Positions 1-6,581 of a DNA stretch of 37,026 nt are shown in pieces. The DNA is taken from the NCBI GenBank assembly GCA_003151155.1, contig PLWX01000105.1, forward strand, positions 84,952 to 121,977, read 5' to 3'. Position 1 is the first letter of the stretch; each line of letters starts with the position of its first letter. A program made the position numbers and the translations under genes. This stretch comes from Acidobacteriaceae bacterium. Lineage in GTDB: Bacteria > Acidobacteriota > Terriglobia > Terriglobales > Acidobacteriaceae. Under the pieces are notes generated by a model, which was not told the origin of the DNA, made no database searches, and saw nothing but the letters and a program-made list of their open reading frames with translations.

Positions 1-22
1 CCCGCCTCGGTCCTGAGGCGGG
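1..22 (+). terminator. Hairpin, probable terminator of an upstream gene
   Basis: Perfect 8-bp stem (1-8 with 15-22) with a 6-nt loop, followed by only a weak T run (gttta). It sits at the window edge, so the gene it would serve is not visible. It could work on either strand. Confidence 0.4.
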
Positions 23-54
23 GTTTAAAGCTGGGATGAATGCTTTGTGGCTTT

Positions 55-132
55 ACCCGCCCGAAGTCGTCGTTGTGCGCATAGCCGAAAGGGCTGTGCG
101 CTTTGTAATGGCGACCTTACTCGGGCTTGGGT
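55..132. other. Nested inverted-repeat structure upstream of the his leader
   Basis: Three nested helices can be drawn by eye. 55-64 pairs with 121-132 (10 bp, 2-nt bulge). 66-69 pairs with 112-115. The innermost hairpin pairs 77-86 with 92-101 (10 bp, one G-U) around a gaaag loop. It matches no RNA family I recognise. It may be a leader element, a small RNA, or the 3' end of something upstream. The helices are equally possible on both strands, so the strand is not assigned. Confidence 0.35.
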
Positions 133-206
133 TCATCATAGGGATTGAGGTTACTGAAAGCTGTCTTCACAATCAATGATGTCCTGATCCTGCTGGCGTG
201 CAAAAA

Positions 207-225
207 ATCGATGTTACGCATCGAT
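207..225. repeat. Palindrome, 7-bp arms, 5-nt spacer
   Basis: ATCGATG (207-213) and CATCGAT (219-225) are perfect inverted repeats, flanked by A6 on the left and AAAA on the right. On the minus strand the hairpin is followed by T6, so it could be a minus-strand terminator. Equally it could be an operator about 30 nt upstream of the predicted his promoter. The sequence alone does not decide. Confidence 0.35.
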
Positions 226-255
226 AAAATTGCTACCTTAAGCTCGGGATTCGAT

Positions 256-285
256 TTGACTTTAAGATTCGCTGTTTCGTATGGT
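256..285 (+). promoter_or_regulatory. Candidate sigma70 promoter of the his operon
   Basis: TTGACT (256-261, 5/6 match to the -35 consensus) is 18 nt from TATGGT (280-285, 4/6 match to the -10). Transcription would begin near 291-293, essentially on the ATG of the leader peptide at 292. This is inference from consensus only. Confidence 0.4.
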
Positions 286-291
286 TTATGC

Positions 292-366
292 ATGATGTTG
301 CATACTCATCGACACTACCATCATCACCATGCCATAGGCGTGTCGGTGGAGTTGTGCACTTCGTAG
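292..366 (+). CDS. hisL: His operon leader peptide (24 aa)
   Basis: Short peptide beginning MMLHTHRHYHHHHA, with seven His in ten consecutive codons (codons at 301, 307, 313, 319, 322, 325, 328). It ends at TAG 364-366, about 80 nt before hisI. A His run directly ahead of a terminator and the first his gene is the hallmark of ribosome-mediated attenuation, as in enterobacterial hisL, which also has seven His. Region 2 of the attenuator (337-349) lies inside this reading frame. No Shine-Dalgarno precedes ATG 292. In-frame starts further upstream (ATG 211, TTG 145) are possible, but the promoter call would favour a near-leaderless start at 292. The sequence is unrelated to enterobacterial HisL apart from the His run. 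Confidence 0.8.
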   Translation: MMLHTHRHYHHHHAIGVSVELCTS

Positions 367-405
367 ACATCTTCGAATAGCACTTAACGAGCCCGCCGAT
401 GCGCC
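324..405 (+). promoter_or_regulatory. His attenuator: alternative 1:2 and 2:3 helices
   Basis: Region 2 (337-349) pairs with region 3 (393-405) over 13 consecutive base pairs, including four G-U pairs, to form an antiterminator. Region 3 is also the left arm of the terminator at 390-424, so the two folds exclude each other. Region 2 can alternatively pair with the His-codon region: 329-333 with 337-341, and 325-328 with 345-348. That releases region 3 for termination. A separate hairpin (354-363 with 374-383, 2x2 internal loop), whose loop carries the leader stop codon, fits inside the antiterminator. A ribosome stalled on His codons 313-330 would cover region 1, free region 2 and allow read-through. 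The pairing was found by hand; no free energies were computed. Confidence 0.75.
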
Positions 406-424
406 AAGCATCCGCGGGCTTTTT
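390..424 (+). terminator. Intrinsic terminator of the his attenuator
   Basis: The stem pairs 390-396 with 414-420 and 398-402 with 408-412, with one C-C mismatch and a 5-nt loop. It is followed by TTTTTGTTT (420-428). It lies 22 nt before the hisI start and downstream of the His-rich leader peptide, so it should end transcription before the structural genes when His-tRNA is plentiful. Confidence 0.85.
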
Positions 425-445
425 GTTTGATCTGCAAGAGGAGCT

Positions 446-781
446 ATGGAAATCGATTTCGAGAAAATGCAAGGGCTGATTCCGGCGGTGGTGCAGGACT
501 CCGGCAGCCTCGAAGTCCTGATGGTCGGGTTCATGAACCATGAGGCCTATGACAAGACAATTAAAACCGGCTACGTGACTTTCTACAGCCGCACTCGCAA
601 CAAGCTCTGGACGAAGGGCGAGACCTCGGGTAATCGGCTGCGAGTGGTGGACGCCGCCACGGATTGCGACCAGGACACCGTGCTGGTGCGCGTGGTGGTG
701 GAAGGCGATGGGGTGGTATGTCACACCGGGACACGATCGTGCTTTACCGAGAACTTGCCCCTTGCGGAGGGTGCGCGATGA
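446..781 (+). CDS. hisI: Phosphoribosyl-AMP cyclohydrolase
   Basis: Opens the imidazole ring of phosphoribosyl-AMP, the third step of histidine synthesis. The 111 residues are the usual length of a monofunctional cyclohydrolase; there is no fused HisE domain, and no hisE is visible in the window. The metal-binding DCDQD motif is at 73-77 and the zinc cysteines are at C92 and C99 ([11 protein letters not shown]). A strong AGGAG site (439-442 region) precedes ATG 446, just after the attenuator terminator. It is the first gene of the operon, and its stop overlaps the hisG start by 4 nt. The family assignment is secure. Confidence 0.96.
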   Translation: MEIDFEKMQGLIPAVVQDSGSLEVLMVGFMNHEAYDKTIKTGYVTFYSRTRNKLWTKGETSGNRLRVVDAATDCDQDTVLVRVVVEGDGVVCHTGTRSCFTENLPLAEGAR

Positions 782-1647
782 AGTTGCGCCTGGGAATTCC
801 TAAAGGGAGCTTGCAGGAGGCAACGATTGCGCTGTTTCTTCGCGCCGGGTTGAACGTTCATACCAGCAGTCGTTCGTACACGGCGACCACCGACGATCCG
901 GAAGTCGAATGCATGCTGATCCGCGCCCAAGAGATGGCCCGCTACGTGGCGAAGGGTGTGCTGGATGCGGGAATAACGGGCATGGATTGGGTGGTGGAGA
1001 GTGGATTGGATGTGCAGGCCATCGCGAGCCTGAATTATTCCAAGCAAAGCCGCGGGAACGTGCGGTGGGTACTGGCCGTCCCTGAGGAGTCGCCTTACAA
1101 ACGTGCCGAGGATTTGGCAGGTAAGGTGATTGCGACGGAACTGGTGAACGTGACGACACGCTATTTTGCCGAGAGGAACGTTGCGGTAAAGATCGAGTTC
1201 TCGTGGGGAGCTACGGAAATCAAACCCCCGACCTTGGCTGATGCGATCGTGGAAGTGACCGAGACCGGCAGTTCCCTGCGCGCAAACCGGTTGCGCATCA
1301 TCGACGATGTGATGGCTTCGGGAACGCAACTGATCGCCAACCACCAGGCAATGCAGGATTCGTTCAAGCGAACCAAGATCGAACACCTGGCCCTAATGCT
1401 GGAAGGCGCAATTGCCGCACAGGGACGGGTTGGCTTGATGTTGAACGTGAAAAAAGGTGACCTGGCGGCGGCGCTCAGTGTGCTACCGGCTCTAAATTCA
1501 CCGACGATTTCTCCGCTGAGCGATGGCGAATGGGTTGCGGTAAACACGATCATTGAAGAGACGGCGGCGTGGTCGATCATTCCACGTTTAAAAGCGGCGA
1601 ACGCGACCGGCATCGTTGAGTATCCCTTGAACAAGGTGGTCCTGTAA
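778..1647 (+). CDS. hisG: ATP phosphoribosyltransferase, long form
   Basis: Condenses ATP with PRPP, the committed and normally feedback-inhibited step of histidine synthesis. I chose ATG 778 ([12 protein letters not shown]) because it matches the family N-terminus and overlaps the hisI stop; the frame remains open upstream to 664 but that part is not HisG-like. The 289 residues indicate the long, self-sufficient HisG. The PRPP-binding segment [14 protein letters not shown] lies in the catalytic part, and the last ~75 residues form the ACT-like regulatory domain. A long HisG does not need HisZ, and no hisZ is seen. The stop shares one base with the hisD ATG (TAATG). Confidence 0.96.
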   Translation: MKLRLGIPKGSLQEATIALFLRAGLNVHTSSRSYTATTDDPEVECMLIRAQEMARYVAKGVLDAGITGMDWVVESGLDVQAIASLNYSKQSRGNVRWVLAVPEESPYKRAEDLAGKVIATELVNVTTRYFAERNVAVKIEFSWGATEIKPPTLADAIVEVTETGSSLRANRLRIIDDVMASGTQLIANHQAMQDSFKRTKIEHLALMLEGAIAAQGRVGLMLNVKKGDLAAALSVLPALNSPTISPLSDGEWVAVNTIIEETAAWSIIPRLKAANATGIVEYPLNKVVL

Positions 1648-2894
1648 TGCGCATACTCCGGCTCGAACGTTCGGCGAAACTTGTCGCGGAGATTGTGCAG
1701 CGCGGCGCAGCCGATACTGCTCGGGTGGGGCCCACGGTTCGCAAGATCGTCGATGCAGTGCGGCGCGAAGGCGACGGCGCACTGCGGAAATACGCCGCGA
1801 AGTTGGATGGGCTCAGCAAGAATCAGCCTTTGCGAGTTTCGGCAGACGAGTTGAAAGCCGCATGGCATGCGGTTGACGACGACTTCAGGCTGGCGTTGCA
1901 GGCGGCGGCGAACAACATCCGGCAATTTTGTGAATGGCAGATGCCACGCTCGTGGTCGCGGTCCGCAGGCCCAGGCGTACGTCTTGGGCAACTGGTTCGG
2001 CCCATCGACTCGGTGGGATGTTACGTTCCGGGAGGACGATATCCCTTGCCGTCGACAGTGCTGATGACGGTGATCCCCGCGCAGGTCGCTGGGGTGGGAA
2101 GAATCGTGGTGGTTTCGCCAAAGCCGGCGAAGGAGACTTTGGCAGCGGCGTATTTTCTCGGAGTCGAGGAGATGTATCGCATTGGGGGAGCGCAGGCGGT
2201 CGCGGCCTTGGCGTATGGAACGGACTCGGTGGATGCGGTCGCTAAGATCGTGGGGCCCGGCAACATTTACGTCACGACGGCGAAGAAGTTGGTTGCGTTT
2301 GATTGTGGAATCGACATGCTGGCCGGTCCGACCGAGGCCCTCGTCGTGAGTGAAAAAGGCAACGCGAGGTTTATCGCGGCGGACTTGGTGGCGCAGGCAG
2401 AACACGATCCGGAGACGTTGCTGGTTTTCCTGACGGCCTCGAAGCAACTGGCGCAGAAGGTGAAGAAAGAAATTGCGGTGCAAGCGGCGAGGAATCCGAT
2501 TGCCCGGCAGGCGCTGGCAAAGCGTGGATACATCTTCGTAGCGCGCGATATTGCACAGGCGATGGAAGCGGCGAACCAGATTGCTGCCGAGCACTTGACC
2601 GTCGATGAGGAACTGCTCGACGCGGTGGCGAACGCGGGGTCGGTGTTTGTCGGCGATTACGCGGCGCAATCATTTGGCGATTACGCCAGCGGTCCGAATC
2701 ATGTGTTGCCCACAGGTGGCCTGGCTCGAGTGCGTGGGGGACTGAGCGTGACCGACTATCTCAAGATCATCGCGGTGCAGCAGGTTTCGGCGAAGGGCCT
2801 GCGCAAGTTGGCGCCGATTGCGTTGCCGTTGGCTGGGGCCGAAGGACTGGTGGCACACGCCAATTCCGTGAGCGTGAGGTGTAAGGATGCTTAG
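1647..2894 (+). CDS. hisD: Histidinol dehydrogenase
   Basis: NAD- and zinc-dependent enzyme that oxidises L-histidinol to histidine in two steps, the end of the pathway. The 415 residues are a typical length. Visible motifs are VGPGNIYVTTAKK (202-214), AEHD with a zinc-ligand His (251-254), the catalytic pair E315-H316 in AEHLT, and YASGPNHVLPT (346-356). The start ATG overlaps the hisG stop by one base, and the end overlaps hisC by 8 nt, so translation is coupled. A long open frame on the opposite strand (1161-2669) is a shadow of this gene. Confidence 0.97.
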   Translation: MRILRLERSAKLVAEIVQRGAADTARVGPTVRKIVDAVRREGDGALRKYAAKLDGLSKNQPLRVSADELKAAWHAVDDDFRLALQAAANNIRQFCEWQMPRSWSRSAGPGVRLGQLVRPIDSVGCYVPGGRYPLPSTVLMTVIPAQVAGVGRIVVVSPKPAKETLAAAYFLGVEEMYRIGGAQAVAALAYGTDSVDAVAKIVGPGNIYVTTAKKLVAFDCGIDMLAGPTEALVVSEKGNARFIAADLVAQAEHDPETLLVFLTASKQLAQKVKKEIAVQAARNPIARQALAKRGYIFVARDIAQAMEAANQIAAEHLTVDEELLDAVANAGSVFVGDYAAQSFGDYASGPNHVLPTGGLARVRGGLSVTDYLKIIAVQQVSAKGLRKLAPIALPLAGAEGLVAHANSVSVRCKDA

Positions 2895-3957
2895 CGCGCG
2901 CAAGGCGGTGCAAGCGCTACCCACTTATCATCCACCGCTCGCCAGCCGTACGGGCCTGCGAATGGACTTCAACGAGAACACGCTTGGCTGTTCGTCACGT
3001 GTCGCCGAAAAGCTACATGAAATTTCGCGCGATGCGCTTGCCTGCTATCCCGAACGTGGCACCGTGGAGGCACAAGTTGCGGCATTCCTCGGACGGAACG
3101 CGGACGAAGCTCTGTTGACGAACGGGGTCGACGAGGGCATCCACCTGTTGTGCGAGACCTATCTGGAGCCCGCTGACGAAGTGTTGATCGTGGTGCCCAC
3201 GTTTGCGATGTACGAGATCTATGCGCGTATGACGGGCGCCCGCGTCATCAGCGTTCCATCGGGAAAGGATTTTGCGTTTCCGGAGAATGCAGTGATGGCG
3301 GCGATCACCGAGCGCACGCGGCTCATCGCGATCGCTAACCCGAATAACCCGACGGGGACGGTCGTGGCCTCTGATTTTTTGCTTCGTCTTGCGAAAGCTG
3401 CCCCGCAGGCTGCCCTGCTGGTGGACGAAGCGTATTTCGATTTTTACGGCGAGACCTTGATGCCGCAAATCGGCGAGATCACAAACTTGTTCGTAGCGCG
3501 AACGTTCTCCAAAGCCTATGGGCTGGCTGGATTGAGAGCTGGAGTGCTTGCCGGGGAGAGCAGCCAGATGAAGATGGTACGGCGGGTGAGTTCCCCTTAC
3601 AACGTGAATGCCGCGGCGCTGGCGTGTCTGCCAGAGGCGCTTGCCGACACAGAATATCTCGTACGCTATGTTGCTGAGGCGATCGCGAGCCGAGGGCGGT
3701 TGGAGAGGTTTTTCAAGAAGAACGATCTGGCTTATTGGCCCAGCCGTGCGAACTTCGTGTTGGCGAGATTCGGCGAGCTGCGGGTTCCTTTCGTCGAGGC
3801 CATGCGGCAGCGAGGCATCCTGGTGCGCGATCGGAACGGCGATTACGGGTGCGAGGGATGCGTGCGTATCACCGCAGGGACGGCCACACAGACCGATTTT
3901 CTTCTCAACTCGATGCAGGAAGTTTTTCGCGAATTAGGCGTCGGAGAACTGCGATGA
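2887..3957 (+). CDS. hisC: Histidinol-phosphate aminotransferase
   Basis: PLP enzyme that transaminates imidazole-acetol phosphate to histidinol phosphate. It is a fold-type I aminotransferase of 356 residues. NPNNPTG (151-157) and DEAY (180-183) contact PLP, and the Schiff-base lysine is K209 in [13 protein letters not shown]. The N-terminal YHPP and DFNENTLG segments are typical of HisC. It lies between hisD and hisB with overlaps on both sides. Relatives act on aromatic amino acids, but the operon context makes HisC the best call. Confidence 0.95.
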   Translation: MLSARKAVQALPTYHPPLASRTGLRMDFNENTLGCSSRVAEKLHEISRDALACYPERGTVEAQVAAFLGRNADEALLTNGVDEGIHLLCETYLEPADEVLIVVPTFAMYEIYARMTGARVISVPSGKDFAFPENAVMAAITERTRLIAIANPNNPTGTVVASDFLLRLAKAAPQAALLVDEAYFDFYGETLMPQIGEITNLFVARTFSKAYGLAGLRAGVLAGESSQMKMVRRVSSPYNVNAAALACLPEALADTEYLVRYVAEAIASRGRLERFFKKNDLAYWPSRANFVLARFGELRVPFVEAMRQRGILVRDRNGDYGCEGCVRITAGTATQTDFLLNSMQEVFRELGVGELR

Positions 3958-4541
3958 GAAAAGCCGTTCTCGACCGCAACACCGCAGAGACGAAGATTCA
4001 TCTCGAACTGCGCATAGACGGAAAGGGTCAGTACGACATTTCGACGGGGATCCGATTCTTCGATCACATGTTGGACTTGTTCGCACGGCATGGCGCGTTC
4101 GACTTGAAGCTCCGATGTAAAGGCGATCTCGACGTCGATCAGCATCACACCGTGGAAGACGTGGGAATCGCGTTGGGACAGGCGTTCACGCAGGCGCTGG
4201 GAAACAAAGTCGGCATCCTGCGGGCCGGGTACTTCGTGATGCCCATGGATGAGACGCTGGCCGTGGCGGCGATCGATTTGAGCGGGAGAAGCGCCTTCGC
4301 CGTCGACACGAAGGTCCGGGTGCGCCTTGTGGGCGATCTGCAAACCGAGCTGGTAGACGATTTCTTCGAAGCATTCAGCCGCGGTGCGCTGGCGAACGTG
4401 CACATCAAGGTGATGTACGGTCGCTCCAATCATCACAAGATCGAGGCTAGCTTTAAAGCATTCGCGCGGGCACTTCGATTTGCATGCTCTAAAGATAAGC
4501 GCCTGGCGCGCGTGCTGCCGAGCACCAAGGGGTTGCTGTGA
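3954..4541 (+). CDS. hisB: Imidazoleglycerol-phosphate dehydratase
   Basis: Manganese enzyme that dehydrates imidazole-glycerol phosphate. I chose ATG 3954 because [15 protein letters not shown] matches the family N-terminus and overlaps the hisC stop (ATGA); the frame is open further upstream only as a hisC shadow. The 195 residues make it the monofunctional type without the N-terminal HAD phosphatase of E. coli HisB, so histidinol phosphatase must be encoded elsewhere. Metal-binding motifs are [12 protein letters not shown] and [12 protein letters not shown], with [13 protein letters not shown] near the N-terminus. Confidence 0.96.
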   Translation: MRKAVLDRNTAETKIHLELRIDGKGQYDISTGIRFFDHMLDLFARHGAFDLKLRCKGDLDVDQHHTVEDVGIALGQAFTQALGNKVGILRAGYFVMPMDETLAVAAIDLSGRSAFAVDTKVRVRLVGDLQTELVDDFFEAFSRGALANVHIKVMYGRSNHHKIEASFKAFARALRFACSKDKRLARVLPSTKGLL

Positions 4542-5134
4542 TCGCCATCGTGGACTATGGAGCCGGCAACTTGACCTCGGTAGCGAAAGCATTTCGTTAT
4601 CTTGGCACGGAGACGCAGGTCACGGCTGACCCTGCTTTCGTTCGCAAGGCGGATGCGGTGGTGTTGCCGGGCGTGGGTCATTTTTCTTCCACCTCGGTGA
4701 TTGGAGAACGCGGGTTGACGCCCGCGATTCGTGATGCCATGGAGAACAAAAAACCTTTCCTCGGCATCTGCGTTGGGCTGCAATGGATGTACGAAGGCAG
4801 TGAAGAGGCTCCAGACGTTCCAGGGTTGGGCTGCTTTGCAGGACGCTGTCGGCGCTTCCCTGCCGATGCGCGGGTGCCGCATGTTGGTTGGAATCAGATC
4901 CGGATCACACATCCTTCGCGCTTGCTGAACGGAGTTCCCGACGCGAGCTATGTGTACTACACACATTCTTATTTCGGCCCTGTTGTTTCGGAAACCGTGG
5001 CGGTAACGGACTACGGGGCTCCGTTCACGGCAGTCGCGGAAATCGGGAACCTCTTCGCCGTGCAGTTTCATCCGGAAAAATCCGATGAAGCGGGGTTAAC
5101 GATATTGCGCAACTTTGCGAGGCTGGCATGTTGA
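4538..5134 (+). CDS. hisH: Imidazole glycerol phosphate synthase, glutaminase subunit
   Basis: Releases ammonia from glutamine and channels it to HisF. It starts with GTG at 4538, overlapping the hisB stop by 4 nt (GTGA). [11 protein letters not shown] is the canonical start. The class I glutaminase triad is visible: C78 in [15 protein letters not shown], with H178 and E180 in FHPEKS. The 198 residues are the normal length. The last codons, giving RLAC and a stop, overlap hisF by 7 nt, in keeping with HisH and HisF forming a heterodimer. Confidence 0.96.
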   Translation: MIAIVDYGAGNLTSVAKAFRYLGTETQVTADPAFVRKADAVVLPGVGHFSSTSVIGERGLTPAIRDAMENKKPFLGICVGLQWMYEGSEEAPDVPGLGCFAGRCRRFPADARVPHVGWNQIRITHPSRLLNGVPDASYVYYTHSYFGPVVSETVAVTDYGAPFTAVAEIGNLFAVQFHPEKSDEAGLTILRNFARLAC

Positions 5135-5889
5135 CGAAACGGATCATTGCCTGCCTCGATGTTCGCGATGGGCGCGTCGTGAAGGGCGTGAACTTCGTAA
5201 ACCTCCGTGATGCGGGTTCTCCAGTGGAACTGGCGCATGCCCATGCCAAAGCTGGAGCGGATGAAATTGTGCTGCTCGACATCACGGCGACTTACGAGCA
5301 TCGCGGCACCTTGTTAAAAACCGTGCGTGAGACCGCGGCCGAGTTGTTTATTCCGTTCACAGTAGGGGGAGGCATTCGTACCCTCGAGGATGCGCTGGCC
5401 ATATTTGACGCGGGTGCGGACAAGATCGCCGTGAACTCCGCAGCGATTGCGCGTCCGGAAATGATTTCCAACATCGCAGATCGTTTTGGATCGCAGGCGG
5501 TCGTGCTGGCAATCGATGCCAAGCGCACCGGGACCCGGTGGCAGGTATTCACGACGGGCGGGCGTAATGCGACTGGCTTTGACGCGGTGGAGTGGGCGGT
5601 GAAGGGTGAAGAACATGGCGCAGGAGAAATTCTGATCACCTCGATGGATTGCGATGGGACACAAACTGGCTTCGACTGCGATCTGACAGCGGCCATCGCA
5701 TCGCGGGTATCCATCCCGGTTATCGCTTCGGGGGGTGCTGGAACCTCCGCACATTTTGTGGATGTGTTCCGTCGAGGGCGCGCCGATGCAGCGCTGGCGG
5801 CATCTATCTTTCACTTTGGAATACATGACGTGAATCAATTAAAAGAGGCTTTGGCGACCGAGAATATCCCGGTGAGGCTGGCATGCTGA
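5128..5889 (+). CDS. hisF: Imidazole glycerol phosphate synthase, cyclase subunit
   Basis: Half of the HisHF synthase. It uses ammonia from HisH to convert PRFAR to imidazole-glycerol phosphate and AICAR. It is a TIM barrel of 253 residues. The catalytic aspartates D11 ([13 protein letters not shown]) and D130 (LAIDAKR) are at the standard positions, and phosphate-binding glycines are at FTVGGGIRT and PVIASGGAG. It overlaps both neighbours by 7 nt. The junction with hisA (GAGGCTGGCATGCTGA) is nearly identical to that between hisH and hisF. Confidence 0.97.
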   Translation: MLTKRIIACLDVRDGRVVKGVNFVNLRDAGSPVELAHAHAKAGADEIVLLDITATYEHRGTLLKTVRETAAELFIPFTVGGGIRTLEDALAIFDAGADKIAVNSAAIARPEMISNIADRFGSQAVVLAIDAKRTGTRWQVFTTGGRNATGFDAVEWAVKGEEHGAGEILITSMDCDGTQTGFDCDLTAAIASRVSIPVIASGGAGTSAHFVDVFRRGRADAALAASIFHFGIHDVNQLKEALATENIPVRLAC

Positions 5890-6581
5890 TTCCCTCAATC
5901 GACCTGATGGGTGGCAAGATCGTGCAACTGGTGCAAGGCGAAGCGAAGGCTTACGAGACGACTGACTTCGACCAGTGGTACGACCGATTTGCGGAGTTTC
6001 CGCTGGTGCAGTTGATCGACCTGGATGCGGCGAAGCGTCAAGGCGACAACCGCGCCATCCTGGCACGTATTCTGAAGCGGCTGCCTTGCCAGGTGGGAGG
6101 AGGGGTGCGCGATATTGAGAATGCGCAGGCTTTGCTGGATCTCGGCGCTAAGCGCGTGATCCTGGGATCGTCACTCATTCGTGAAGGGAAGCCGGACGTG
6201 GATTTTGCAGGCACCCTTGCGAAGTCTTGTGGAGTCGATCGTCTTGTGGCTGCCATCGACTCTCGCGGCGGACACGTTGCTGTGCGAGGGTGGCGGGAAT
6301 CAACCACGCTGACAGCGGAACAGATGATCGATGCGCTGGAACCTTTCGTTTCTGGCTATCTGTACACCCACGTGGATACGGAGGGGCTGTTGCAGGGATT
6401 TCCGTTCGAGCGAGCGCAGATGCTTCGCGCGAGAACACAACGAAACCTGATTGCGGCTGGTGGAATTCGCTCCCAAGCCGAGATCGACGCGCTGGACGCG
6501 ATACAAGTGGACGCCGTGGTGGGGATGGCGATCTATACCGGCAAGCTCAGCGTCACACAATCCCCTCGAACTCACTCGTGA
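5883..6581 (+). CDS. hisA: ProFAR isomerase (phosphoribosylformimino-AICAR-P isomerase)
   Basis: Isomerises ProFAR to PRFAR, the substrate of HisHF. It is a TIM barrel of 232 residues and a paralogue of HisF. The catalytic aspartates are D7 ([10 protein letters not shown]) and D126 (VAAIDSRGG), with CQVGGGVRD and LIAAGGIRS as phosphate-binding loops. [12 protein letters not shown] matches the region that in actinobacterial PriA has altered specificity; nothing here suggests PriA. The F-then-A order is reversed compared with the common hisBHAF order. The stop abuts the ppc start with no gap. Confidence 0.95.
   Translation: MLIPSIDLMGGKIVQLVQGEAKAYETTDFDQWYDRFAEFPLVQLIDLDAAKRQGDNRAILARILKRLPCQVGGGVRDIENAQALLDLGAKRVILGSSLIREGKPDVDFAGTLAKSCGVDRLVAAIDSRGGHVAVRGWRESTTLTAEQMIDALEPFVSGYLYTHVDTEGLLQGFPFERAQMLRARTQRNLIAAGGIRSQAEIDALDAIQVDAVVGMAIYTGKLSVTQSPRTHS

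Noticed and set aside
36-179. 47-residue plus-strand frame with a hydrophobic segment
   Set aside because: Weak start context and overlap with the nested fold at 55-132; too short to judge without homologues.
117-293. 58-residue minus-strand frame ending in NPYDEPKPE
   Set aside because: No ribosome site, overlaps the his promoter and leader, no recognisable family. The ending looks protein-like, so homologue search would be worthwhile.
145-366. 73-residue open frame read as one protein from TTG 145
   Set aside because: Only the last 24 codons (His-rich) make sense as a leader peptide; the upstream part has no start signal or family.
1161-2669. 502-residue minus-strand open frame
   Set aside because: Lies opposite hisG/hisD and is Arg/His-rich, a typical shadow in GC-rich coding DNA.
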